A stretch of 64,000 bases of DNA. Origin: Macrolepiota albuminosa (Eukaryota > Basidiomycota > Agaricomycetes > Agaricales > Agaricaceae). A program made the translations under genes and the position numbers. This document shows positions 36,791-47,370 of this stretch, one piece after another (within the stretch, counting starts at the first letter, position 1; the number at the start of each line of letters is the position of its first letter). The DNA lies in NCBI GenBank assembly GCA_027475525.1, contig JAMWFC010000085.1:434001-498000 (forward strand), given 5' to 3'. The notes under the pieces are model-generated. The model was not told the DNA's origin. It did no database searches and worked only from the letters and a program-made list of their open reading frames with translations.

Positions 36791-39700
36791 CGCTTATGTT
36801 TATATTGTTTTTATTGGCGCCTCATATATCTATTTTTGCTGTTTCCCTGCCGAGTGAACAGATAAGTCTAGTAATTTGAGTTAGCGCAACGGCTGAAAGC
36901 CAAGAAAGTAAAGCAAAGAGAACGCAAGCAACAAGTATTCTAAGGTAGGTTTTAGCAAGAGCATTTGTATGTGAGGGACTTAGACAAATTTTGAGGAAAA
37001 AGGGAAACGCTCAGTAGATCATCATAGCGAAAAACCCTTGGCGAGAGTTGCGCATGGCGCTAAGCGTTGGCGACACGCTAGCGCTGCGACTTGACTATGT
37101 AAGGAATTGTCTGTTGGATATAGTATAGTAAGCATCGGCAAGAAAGATAAGTAAGATAAGTAATAGAAAGAAAGAGCTTATCAATATATAGTCTTTTCTA
37201 ATCATTTTCTTCTTCTTCAACTAGAGTCGGCAAGTCATCATCGTCCAATAATTCGGTTTCTTCAAGTTCTCTCAGCTTGGCGGTGTCAATATCTAGCGCT
37301 TCAAGCGGCAAGTCGATTTGTTCCCTGGCGAGATACGGCAATAGGCAAAAAGCGGCAACAGGTCGATGCAGTACTGAACCATCTAATTCACAGAGCACGT
37401 AAGCGCCTCCACGGTTACAAGAGATAACTACCAAAGGTCCTAGATAGCGAGGGCGCATTTTCTTGTTGTATGAGGTTTCAATTTTAGAGTTGCGCATAAG
37501 CACTAGCGCTCCTCTCGGGAAGTTGTAATCCTTGATAGTAGCGCTATGCTCGGTTTCGAATCGTAGGGCTGCTTGGCGACGTGCGCTAAAGACTACCTCG
37601 TGGAGTCGCTCTAAATCTTCTTTCCTTCGCTGGAGATCAATAGCTCGTCTGGCGATAAGGTCGGTAGTCGCTAAGATGCTGTTGGGTGCTGGCTGAAGAT
37701 AGGTCGCTTCTATAATGTCGGCAGGGAGTAACGGATGGGTGCCAGTAGCCACGTAATAGGGAGAGCAACCCATGCGCTTACGAATGGTAACTCTTTCCGA
37801 CCAAAATACTGAGTAAGTCGCTTCACTCCAACGAGACTCGTCGCCATCGACTGCCTTGAAGAGCGCTTGCCGAACGTCAAAGTGTGGTCTCTCTACCAGG
37901 CCATTGGCGCGCTTGTTGTAGCCAGATACTCGAATGTGATGGATATTGTATTTCTTGGCGAGGTAAGTTAGCGCTTTGATAATGGGCGCACCGTTATCCG
38001 TGACGATTTCTCTTAGCGCTCCCCAACGGCAAATGACGTCCTCAAATAGCCACTTGGCGACCGCGTCGGTATTTTCTCTTTGGAGCATTCGAAATTCAGG
38101 CCAGTGGATTAGCGAACAACGACCTTGAATGATGTACTTGTAGCGACCGGATTTGGGCATGTGCATGGTATCGACGTAAATTTTGCTGAAGAGAGGAGCT
38201 GGCGTTGCAACGGTTGGCGGAATGAGCACTTGGCGTGTCTGTTGAATTTGGCAAAGGTGGCAAGTCCTAATGTACCAGGCGATGTCGGCACTAGCGTGTG
38301 GCCACCAGAATCGTTCTAGCAGAGAAGCTCGGGTAGTGTACAGACCTCTATGTCCTAGTTCGTCATGCATGGTGCGCAGGACTCGTAAGCGACTTTCTGG
38401 CTTGATGATCAGCTTGTGAGCGCCATCTCGATTTTGTCGCCAAAGTCGGTTGTCGGTAAAGAAGAAACGGGTAGCATATCGGATAAAGGTCGCGTATTGC
38501 TTGTCGGTAAGGCCTGCGGGTCGCTTGAGGTCTTGTAGCCATTGTTCAACGATTAACAAGCGACTGTCTTCTGCCTTTGCTTTGGCGGATCGGGGGACGG
38601 CATCGTAGGTCAAGTTTTCGCTGTCTTCTCTTAGCGGATGTGGTTCTTGTACGACTTTTACTGGAGGCGAGTTTTGACCGAAGATGCTTGCCGTGTAGAA
38701 TGTGAGGGGTGCACTAAAGGTCTCGGGGTGGTAAGGGACAATGGGATGTAAAAAGATACTGGTAGGCTGTTGCCATCGTAGTAGGGGGATTGGCTGTTGT
38801 ATGAGGTGCACGAAACCATGTAAGCGGTCGATCCAGTCCTCGAAATCGCTATCAACCTGTGGATCCACTGCCGGGTTGCCAGGTTGCCGTGGTCGCCTAG
38901 AGAGTCCATCTGGTCCATGGAAAGAGCTCTTGACATGTACCAATTCAAAGTGAAACATAAGAATAGCGACCACCCAACGGTTCATGCTAGCGGATGGCTG
39001 GATGTCAGGATTCTGCAGCATGCCTTTGATGTACCTAGCGTCGACTTCAACAATCAGATTCCGCACGCCAATCAAATACATCTTTAGCGACCGGAAGGCT
39101 TTGAAGAGTCCATAGAGCTCTAGCTTAGGCTGACTGTAGCAAGACTCTCTGTCGTTTAGCGTGATAGACCCAAAGCGGTTGTAATGTCGCTGTTTCCAAT
39201 TGTCGCTAAGGCACTGGCACAAGAAGTAGCCAACGGCAATGTACGAGGTATCCACCGCCAAGATAACTGGGTCGGCAGAGCTATAGTTGATAGGAACTAG
39301 GGGTTTGGCGTCTTGTAGGGCTTTCACTAAATCTTGCTGTGCAGTGACCTGGTCTGGCCCAAATTCGAAGGGCTCGTTGGCGCGGGTGAGTCGGTTAAGA
39401 GCATGTGCGCGATGGGCAAAGTTTTTGACGAATATCCTGAGAACGCCAACGGTGCCAAGAAAGGTGCGAACTTCAGATAAGTCGCGGCAAGGACCCCATC
39501 GCTCCAGGAGTGCTAAGCGAGACTCGTCGGGAGTGCAGATGTGACCAAGTATCTTGAACCTTGGCGCGCAAAGGAGGAGTTTGTGACCGCTAAACGTACC
39601 ACCGCTATACTTCATACGTTGGAGAACTCGGTTGAGCAACTGGAAAAAGTCCCATAGCGCTAATCGAATATTGGGGTTGTCGGGATGGGTCGCAGGTAAG

Positions 39701-40288
39701 CCGTTCACAAGTCGCCAGTCTTTGGGGCCTTTGACGCCAACATCATCAATGAAGCTTAGGACATTATGCGGTATCTCGGGTTGGAGGATGAAAGTGATGT
39801 CGTCATGGAATATGGGGACTGAGTTTGTCCATCCCATCAGTAAGGTGACTAGGCGCAAGGCACCAAACAGAGTTTGAAAAGTAGTGAGATCCCGGGAAGA
39901 GGGGTGTATGAGGCGTTTGTCGTAGCCAACGTAGAGGTCAAGGGTGGCACCACAAATGCGCCCAGCAAAGGACTTGGCAACGTGGTCAGGGAAAGGTGGT
40001 ACGCCAGAGTGTCGTATGGTAACTCTATTCAGCGGCTCGAGACTGTGAACTATGCGTAGATTGCCATTCTTTTTGAGGATGCAAAACCATCAGGAGCGGT
40101 AAGAGCTATTGGAGGGTTCGTAGACGCCAGCCTTAATCTTGGTCCTAATGATTTGGCAGACCTCGGCTTCAATTCCAGGTGGTAACGGTCGGTTGTGCTC
40201 AGTCCACGGCACGTGAGGGATGGTCGGGATTACGACAGGCGGGAAGAAGTCTGTGCGAAGGCTGCCGCGTTCCGAGTCCTCCCAAGCA

Positions 40289-40442
40289 AAGGCTTTGTCT
40301 TGCTTAGCGACAAGATCAGTAAGGACGTTCAACTCATCTTTGGTCAAAAATCCTGTGTCGTGCTCAAGGCTTTGTCTTGCTTAGCGACAAGATCAGTAAG
40401 GACGTTCAACTCATCTTTGGTCAAAAATCCTGTGTCGTGCTC
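40289..40442 (+). repeat. 77-bp tandem duplication in inner pol
   Basis: Identical units 40289-40365 and 40366-40442, beginning AAGGCTTTGTCTTGC. It shifts the pol frame upstream of RT. Confidence 0.95.
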
Positions 40443-41072
40443 CTTGGCGAACTGCTGCTGGCATTCCACGGTAAAACGTCCTGTGGGCTGAAAGGGTGGC
40501 GGATTCGGTGATAGGGCCGGCATGTCGGCAAGAGGGTCGCCAATGATCTGGCGCTTGATTCTAAACGTCTCGGGAGAGTGCGTAGCAACGGGTTTTGTTT
40601 TAAGCGCAACTGGCTTATATTTCTTTTTGACTTGAACCCCTTTCCTTTTGTGAGTGTTAGCTTGGTTATATGCAGAGGTGGAAAGGGGAATCGTAGCCTG
40701 TGGAGCGGCAAGTCCAAGAACGGCAGGAGACGATGCTCCGGGAAGGGTAGTGAGATAGGTATCAATAAACGCAATATTTTGAAAGGATTCGGAAGCGGTA
40801 AGGTACAAGTAGGCAAGAGAGGAGTCGGTAATGTTTTGATTTTTCTGGGGAAGCTCTGCGTCGGTAGCGGGTAAAGTAGTTAAAACCTCTTTGTCAAGAA
40901 AAGCGGTAGACATAACATTTACAAGACCAGTTGAATGGTCATATTCCAGCGTTAGCGCCACATCTCCGTGATCGTCGCCAATCACCTCCTCGATGGTCTG
41001 TGAAAACACCGGTAGGGTCGTTCGTTGGCGTGCTGGTCGGTAAACTCTGGTGGCTTAGCGAGGGCGCCTTTT

Positions 41073-41226
41073 CGTTGTCCCCTAGGGAACGTTGGCACCG
41101 TTCGTCGGATTCCGGAATTGGGGTCGCTAATTGTGAGGGTCGTTTCCTCCGTTGTCCCCTAGGGAACGTTGGCACCGTTCGTCGGATTCCGGAATTGGGG
41201 TCGCTAATTGTGAGGGTCGTTTCCTC
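41073..41226 (+). repeat. 77-bp tandem duplication in inner protease region
   Basis: Identical units 41073-41149 and 41150-41226, beginning CGTTGTCCCCTAGGG. It shifts the frame just after the protease domain. Confidence 0.95.
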
Positions 41227-42083
41227 ATCGGTAACTGTCTTGACGACTGATCGCGCCAAGACGTCGAAGGGTCTGCCGAGTAGTAAGTCATAAGCCGGGG
41301 ATCGCAAAATGTGTATCTGGAGGTAAAAGGTGATGTCGCCAAGGATGCACGGCACATTCTTGGCGAGGCCTAAAGATCTGTCCACCGTACCATTAGCGCT
41401 CTGCATGTTTAGTATAACGGTAGGGTCATAAATAAGGCCTAAATCGTTAGCGACTTCAGCTGCCATAGAAATGATTTGAGAACCGCTGTCCACGATTGCC
41501 TCTACTTCGTGCTTGTTGTCTACCATTAGCGCGACTGAGCGAATAGCGTGCGATTCTTGAGCGACGGTAAGGATGGCCGGGTCTTCTTCATGGTCCACTG
41601 ACCTAAGGTAGGTCTCCACAGGGTCCACAGAGGTGGCGTTAGCGATGGTGTCGGCAAGAGGTTCATCAGTGTCGGGAGAGTCGATGGTAACAGAGAAACC
41701 AGGAAGCGCATCGTCGAGTTCATCAACCTTGGCAACAGCTGTCGCCAAGGGTCATCGAGGAGTGACTGCCGTCTTCACCTGATTGCGAACGTCGGGAGCA
41801 ATACTGCAAAGTCTTCAACTGACAAGGTGACGGCGGTTTTCATGATGCGGCTAAAGACGTGGTTGGATTTCTCTATGTCGAAAATTGGCGCAGTAGGTCA
41901 GTAACCACCTTCAGGACATTTCTCAGGAGCGGCAAAGTTTCGTTGCGCGGGAGCATGGTAACGGTCGGAAATCCCTGAGTAGGGATGGAGGGGCGGCAAA
42001 GGCGGTGTGGGAGCGGTAGCGGACAACGATGGTTCTGGGGTAGTAGCAGGGGTAGTAGCAGGTGGTGCGGCAGGAGCAGGAGT

Positions 42084-42237
42084 CGGTAACTTGCTAGTGG
42101 GAGGCATTGGCTTGTATCCTTTAAGAGGTTGTTTAGGCTGCTTAACTTCAACCCCATCAACGGTAACTTGCTAGTGGGAGGCATTGGCTTGTATCCTTTA
42201 AGAGGTTGTTTAGGCTGCTTAACTTCAACCCCATCAA
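42084..42237 (+). repeat. 77-bp tandem duplication in inner gag
   Basis: Identical units 42084-42160 and 42161-42237, beginning CGGTAACTTGCTAGTGGG. The extra unit diverts the gag tail into another frame. Confidence 0.95.
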
Positions 42238-43052
42238 AAACCTGGTTCTTTAGCAAATCCAGCTCCTGTTGGAGCTTGGCGATACGCTCTTCCTGCGAGA
42301 AAGTAGGGCGGTCGCCAACGCTGTCGAAGTGTAAGACCTCGTGAATCATTTGCTGTTGAGTCGCCTGGTCAGGGTCGGGGTTGGCATTGCCGGAAAGCGT
42401 GCCGGTGACAATTTGTCCTGGATTGCACCTATGCCATTCATCAACTCGCTCCTGGAAGGACTTCTTGTCTGGGTAGTTGGGGATGGTGGCGCCAGTGGTT
42501 AGGACTATCTTGCTGTCGATAGCCCTTCGAATTCTCCCTTGCCGAATATAATTTTTGAGAGTAGTGCAGCGTCCTCTAGTCATAGTATGGCCAATTTCCC
42601 CACAGAAGTGGCAAGGGCCAGGTGCAGGTACGTTAGCGGGTCGGTTCGCAGTGAGGTTGGTGGTAATCATGGTTTCAATACGAGTCATAGCAGAAGTGAC
42701 AGCGGCGGTAATGGCAGCATTGAGCTCCTCTTTCTTGATGAAGTCGGTAGTAGGAGGCAGGATGGGAATAATACCGTTGGTTCGCTCAGGGGGTGGGCTC
42801 ATCCTAGCGCGTGGTATACCAACGCCAGTGTCCGTTCCCTTGAGAACCCATTTACCGGCTTCAAAGACGTCGGCAACGTTATAGGGCTCGTCAGGGTGAT
42901 GGGCCTGATGAACTATCTCTAGGCGACGACCAATACGAGTCCAAAGCGAAGTCGGGATGCCTTGTTGGAACAGGCGACGTTCCTTGTTAATATAGAGCTT
43001 GCCGTTCTGCAGAAGCCACCTAGCAATTTTCTGGAACTCGCGGTAATATGTA

Positions 43053-43206
43053 GAGAATGCGCCAAGCAAAGACGTGCCGTTGTCGAAAGATTCCTGAACT
43101 AATTTCTGCAACTCGTTTACCGTGTATCGGAGAATGCGCCAAGCAAAGACGTGCCGTTGTCGAAAGATTCCTGAACTAATTTCTGCAACTCGTTTACCGT
43201 GTATCG
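43053..43206 (+). repeat. 77-bp tandem duplication in inner gag
   Basis: Identical units 43053-43129 and 43130-43206, beginning GAGAATGCGCCAAGC. It separates two blocks of gag that otherwise join in frame. Confidence 0.95.
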
Positions 43207-43367
43207 GGTAGCCTCTTCTGCGCCAGGGTACAGCTGGATCACTGCCGTCTTCCAGTTCTCATACGAAGCACCTCGGGCGGGAACAGGTGGGGTGGCAGGA
43301 ACAAAGGCGGCAAATTCGGTCAAACCTGTCCACGTTTCTGCCGTGTCATACGATACGTATCTAGCCA

Positions 43368-43521
43368 CGTACTCCTTCATCTGTGTGTGGTTGGTAATGT
43401 TACAATCTCTGAATAAATACTCTAATTCCTTGAAATACTGGGAGCGTACTCCTTCATCTGTGTGTGGTTGGTAATGTTACAATCTCTGAATAAATACTCT
43501 AATTCCTTGAAATACTGGGAG
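43368..43521 (+). repeat. 77-bp tandem duplication in inner gag
   Basis: Identical units 43368-43444 and 43445-43521, beginning CGTACTCCTTCATCTG, near the gag N-terminus. Confidence 0.95.
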
Positions 43522-43960
43522 AGCTCCCATGGCTTAGACTCGTCCCATTTCAGTGCCGAGAAGTGGTTGCGTGGCGGCATGCGCTGGACTTGTTGTTCCA
43601 TAGCGACTGTGTTGGCGAGTTCGGTTAGCGGTTGTGGGGAAGGGGTTCTAGAGATTGGCGACGGGGTAAGAGAAATGAGTTGTAAAAGAGGCGTTAGCAG
43701 AGTAATGGGGGTGACTGGTTGCGGTACGGTAAATGGCGACGCTAAGGGGTCGTCGGCGCTATAATCGAGGGAATGCGGGAAGAGATCAGGAAATGCGTCT
43801 ACAGTGGCGTTCTGTAGTTCCTGTGCGAGAGAGAGACCCGGTAAGGCACCAGGTGGTTGTGGAGTTGATGGGTGGGAAGGAGCTATGCCTTCTGCTGACT
43901 GGTCTAGCAGGCGGCGCCTACGCTGGAGACGGGTTTCTGGCGGAATTCTGCCCTAGAGAT

Positions 43961-43978
43961 CCCTCGCGGTGGGCTCCA
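43961..43978 (-). promoter_or_regulatory. Candidate tRNA primer-binding site of the inner element
   Basis: Minus strand TGGAGCCCACCGCGAGGG begins 3 bases inside the 5' LTR. The initial TGG fits a tRNA CCA end. Which tRNA is not established. Confidence 0.65.
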
Positions 43979-43981
43979 ATT

Positions 43982-44916
43982 TGATGACGCCCAGAGTTTG
44001 GTCAGTAACAAATGTAACAATAGTGTTACCGTACCAAAAGCTTGCGTTGGGCGCGCTATAAGTGATGTGAGGAGTCCTGGGCAGGCCCCAGAGAACGCGC
44101 CTGTGAAAAAGGGGAAAAGTCGGTAACGGAGTCGGCAAGTGTAAAGCGCTAAGGTAAAGCGCCTAGGAAAGGGTGGTAAGCGAACACGGCAAGGTGAGCG
44201 GCAAGAGCACGGTATGCTTAGCGAAGTCTAAGCGTCGATAATGCCTGCCATAGCTGCAAGGCGTGAATATGTCGAGTGTTGGCGAGTGTCTGTAACTGCC
44301 GATGAGTTCGACGTTGCCGACCGTAAATGAGCTCTTGAGCGTAAGGGAGACTGAAGAAAGGGGAGCAGGAAACTCTGGTCTGTTGTTCTGTGTTCTATGT
44401 ACAAGTCGGTAAGTACTATATATACTACAAGGAGTTCACCGTCGCCAGTGACCAACCATCGCCAAAGTGCGGTAAACTGGAAAATTTCATAGGGGTAGCT
44501 CCAACGGTTTCAGATCCCTACCGTCCTTTCAAGACCCTTGGCACCACCAGGCAGCAGATCGCAGTGCTAAACCATCAATCCATCACCCTTCTGCCTGTCA
44601 GAACACCTAAGCGACGTTGGGCGCCAAATCGAGACGCTAAGCGGTGTCAGACGCCAAGGTCAAACGCCAAGCTGTCCATCAGTTTTTGATAGATCATCAG
44701 GCTTCTCCCTAAGCGCTGTCGTCAGTGACTGATGCCATCTGTCAGTTGTCATTCTTGCTGCCGTCGGCGCTATCACTGATCAGATCTGCTTCTTGCCGTG
44801 CACGGCCGTCAAATATCGCCAAACTTGGTTAATTAGCATGCGCTAAGGTATTTTGAGCCTGTGCTGTGTTGCCGTAGCCTGCCGTTGATGCGCTGATCCT
44901 GTATGGGGTCCTATCA
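43982..44916 (-). repeat. 5' LTR of the inner element (right)
   Basis: 935 bp, same length and ends as the left LTR. Flanked on the right by CCGG (44917-44920). Confidence 0.93.
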
Positions 44917-44920
44917 CCGG

Positions 44921-45285
44921 ACTGGGATGGTTGGAGAACACCAACCACCGAAGACGTTCACCACCTTCAGGTATTGTTAGCAAAAGAGGAGGATGAGCAG
45001 CGCCGGTTTTACGCCCACCACGGGCTGCACTATTACATTGGGTCAGACCCCAATGTGCATCATCTATGGAAGCGGCAGGAGCAACATGGGCCCTTGCCCA
45101 CGAGCTGTCCGACCACAGGGGCTGGCACAGCACGGGAGTCCGACGTGCCGGAACGACCACCGGCCTCGGAGCCCTCCTCAAGGCCTCCGTCAGTCGATGA
45201 GCGCATGCAGTCTCCCCAGCTGGAGGACTATCCGTCTAGTCCGCCGGGGCCAATTGCGTCGCCTATCGCACCCACTATGGATTGA
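44921..45285 (+). pseudogene. Extra ORF (ORF3) of the outer element, 3' part
   Basis: Joins in frame with 30691-33211 when the inner element and one CCGG copy are discounted: codon CCG, then G plus AC gives GAC at the junction. Continues as DWDGWRTPTTEDVHHLQVLL, then HHGLHYYIGSDPNVHHLWKR. It ends in a Pro/Ser-rich tail at TGA 45283-45285, about 50 bases before the purine tract of the outer 3' LTR. Confidence 0.8.
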
Positions 45286-45330
45286 TATTGTTGGCCACAG
45301 AGTCCCGCATTGCAGACCGTACAACGGTCT

Positions 45331-45342
45331 GAAGAGGGGGTG
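45331..45342 (+). promoter_or_regulatory. Polypurine tract of the outer element
   Basis: GAAGAGGGGG followed by TG, immediately upstream of the 3' LTR start TGTAACAG. Confidence 0.75.
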
Positions 45343-45671
45343 TGTAACAGGGGGACCTCTTTGAGGTCCCTATTCATTATTTTACTACACCCGCACCCTT
45401 AGGGGTGCGGGCAGCATATTGTATTAGCGGAAATAATTACAGTAGTAATTATTTCCTCAATTAATTTACTGTTAAATTATACTGTATTTACTTGTATTTG
45501 GGTAGATACTTTTTTACTTACACTACTATTTCCTCAATTAATTTACTGTTAAATTATACTGTATTTACTTGTATTTGGGTAGATACTTTTTTACTTACAC
45601 TACATACAGAGAAATCTACCGATTTGGCAGATTCTGTGTCTTGTGTGAGTAAGCCAGTAATTTCTCTTACA
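45343..45671 (+). repeat. 3' LTR of the outer element
   Basis: 329 bp, exactly 77 bp longer than the 5' LTR because of an internal duplication. Followed by the target duplication AAAAG (45672-45676). Confidence 0.95.
45450..45603 (+). repeat. 77-bp tandem duplication inside the outer 3' LTR
   Basis: Identical units 45450-45526 and 45527-45603, beginning TATTTCCTCAATTAATT. The 5' LTR holds one copy only, which shows directly that the second copy is extra. Confidence 0.97.
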
Positions 45672-45676
45672 AAAAG

Positions 45677-47370
45677 ATTCTACAATTACATAAGTCTATT
45701 CTCAACAAGTTGTACTGTTTAAAGATTGTTGAGAGTCAGTTGGAGCGATTCTTGAAGTAAGGAGTGAAAGGTAGTTCAGGGCTGATAAGGTAATTGCATG
45801 AGTTATAGCATATCATTTATAGTGTTATCATACTTATGTTCTTCTATTCTCTTTATTTACTTTTGTTTTTTGATAATCAAATCACATTGTTTTTGGTAAT
45901 CATGAATTGTTTAATTTTCCTGTGCAACTAGCTCAACTAAAGTCATCTTTATTGAGATGCAATATATATTCTTCAATGAGGTATCTATAATTGTTTAGTA
46001 GATATTTACAAGATCTCAGCTTGCTTTGCTCAGACTACATATCTGTCTCATTTCTACTTTGGCAGTATGTTTTTGCTTAGTAGTTTTTCTCAGTTTATTC
46101 AGTAGCTAGCCTATAGTTACAACATGAGTATGAAATTTATAGATTTAAATGAACAAATAGCTGTATTGAGTAAAACACTTTGGCACTAAGCTACTATAGT
46201 AGTCATATTGAAACAAAATATGAGACAGACAGTGAAAAATCGAAATAATAAATCTTTTGAAACTGCTTTTGCCAACATAAAGTATAAAGCATGCACTAAT
46301 TCACTAAAAATGATATCCAGTTCCTAGAGCATTAACAAGTCTCCAACTATTCAGATTCTTGTTTTCTCAACAATGACTTTTATAATGTAATATACAACAT
46401 AGATAAAAATGTCATCAATGTTGTTGGAAGTAGTAGGCTTGCCTCAGAGAGTATCAAAGGACCAGTCTCCTGACTAAGTCCAACTTTATTCCAAGCTTAG
46501 TCTGATAATGTGCCTACTCTTAGCAGATTCACAGAACTGCTCAGTCAATTATATTCTCTTTTATCTCTTAGTAGTCAGCCTTGATGAGTCATATGCATAG
46601 ACTTCACTTCAGCATTGATTATTGTCAGTCATACTTCTTTACATACTAAGATCTGATTAATTAAACAATATTAGTAATAGCACAGCCACCAATATAGCAT
46701 ATATATATATATATATATAATTTGTAGAATAGAATATCCTCAGGCTAAACAATAGCAGTGTTTTCCTGACCTATACACTAAACTGACTATAAGCTTCTTT
46801 AGCAATGTCTAACTCTCTGCTAGCCTTGCTTGCCTCTTGTCTGCCTCTTGCCTGCCTCTACATTCATTTGACTCTTGCTTGTTGCTTGTACTGCTCACTT
46901 TATAGAAGAAGTTCTGCAGATGCTTCTCTTTTACAGAGAGTGAATTCAATGTGATAGAATTCTTTGACAAGAATACTGTATTTGAAAAGATGATAAGAGT
47001 ATATACAAAGCTAAGAGCAGAGAAGTATCAGATATACACAGAATTTCTTTGCACTCATCTGTTTAGAGGAACAAATTTGGCAATTAGGTTAAAGATTCTC
47101 TTGATAGAATTCATACTTATTCTGAACAAATCTTTGAAGAGGATCCACTCTGTTAAGGCATATTCCTAGAGTCTATATGCATTGTCGCTGATTGCTTTGA
47201 GTCTAATAACATGAGTGTAGGAGGCTATAAAGTTGATATCTCTATCCTTCTGGCAGATCATGATGGCTTTGAAGTTGAGGTGGTTGAGAACTTTGTTAAA
47301 GGCATTCCAAATATCAATAAGCCTGTAGCAGTAAAGTCTTCTAGTACACTCTTGTCAATAGGGTTTAAAC
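45677..47370. other. A/T-rich decayed sequence
   Basis: No gene recognised. A short (AT)n microsatellite lies near 46698-46720. Frames such as 46951-47169 have no known domain. Probably old transposon debris. Confidence 0.5.

Larger units (their letters stand above)
37198..41748 (-). pseudogene. Protease, RT, RNase H and integrase of the inner element
   Basis: From right to left. Retropepsin-like protease with EAIVDSGSQIISM and YDLLLGRPFD (about 41550-41250). A linker follows, then an RT with SYRS-stop-WFCILKKNG (TGA near 40087, where relatives have Arg), QTLFGALRLVTLLMGW and catalytic LSFIDDVGVKGP (about 39745). RNase H-like: LAVDTSYIAVGYFLCQ and YGLFKAFRSLKMYL. Integrase: HDELGHRGLYTTRASLLERF, CHLCQIQQT, then core residues in IYVDTMHM, IVTDNGAPI and NGLVERPH. 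The C-terminal domain ends in an acidic run, LVEEEEND. The 37198-39858 part alone is 886 codons without a stop. Two 77-bp duplications (40289 and 41073) shift the frame, and there is one nonsense codon. Otherwise it looks recently functional. No chromodomain recognised. Confidence 0.9.
41898..43601 (-). pseudogene. Gag of the inner element
   Basis: Starts at ATG 43601 (MEQQVQRMPPRNHF). It continues through a capsid-like region (LKWDESKPWELSQYFKELEY, YVARYVSYDTAETWTGL, LFQQGIPTSLWTRIGRRLEI). The zinc-knuckle-like CHFCGEIGHTMTRGRC has spacing C-x2-C-x4-H-x6-C, two residues longer than the canonical last gap. A Pro/Ala-rich tail ends at 41898. The frame is cut by 77-bp duplications at 42084, 43053 and 43368. 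With single copies the successive pieces share one frame. Upstream of 43601 the frame stays open to about 43880 but has no earlier in-frame ATG that I can find. Confidence 0.88.
33212..44916 (-). mobile_element. Inner Ty3/gypsy LTR retrotransposon nested in the outer element
   Basis: Both LTRs are 935 bp (33212-34146 and 43982-44916), run TGATGACG...CCTATCA and are flanked by CCGG. The coding strand is minus: gag (43601 to 41898), protease, RT/RNase H and integrase (down to 37198). A primer-binding site adjoins the right LTR and a G-rich polypurine tract adjoins the left LTR, both as expected for minus orientation. Between integrase and the 3' LTR, on the opposite strand, lies a spliced gene (34317-36691). 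Six 77-bp duplications break its frames. Without them the gag-pol regions are nearly intact. Confidence 0.93.
22817..45671 (+). mobile_element. Outer Ty3/gypsy chromovirus-type LTR retrotransposon, split by a nested element
   Basis: Bounded by LTRs 22817-23068 and 45343-45671 and by the 5-bp target duplication AAAAG (22812-22816 and 45672-45676). It encodes gag with zinc knuckle and aspartic protease, then RT, RNase H, integrase and a C-terminal chromodomain, all on the plus strand, followed by an additional long ORF. A purine-rich tract precedes the 3' LTR. The inner element at 33212-44916 is inserted in the extra ORF. Without the insert and the duplicated 77-bp units the element would be about 10.9 kb. 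Once the 77-bp duplication is discounted, the two LTRs differ at one site that I can see, so the insertion looks young. Several in-frame stops make it probably non-autonomous. Confidence 0.93.

Noticed and set aside
21043..45603. The 77-bp tandem units as biological minisatellites or as a regulatory repeat family
   Set aside because: The units are unrelated in sequence, always exactly two copies, always the same length, and confined to repeated DNA. An unmerged assembly overlap explains this better.
46690..46725. (AT)n tract as a possible element end or origin
   Set aside because: A simple microsatellite in A/T-rich decayed sequence, with no paired feature on the other side.
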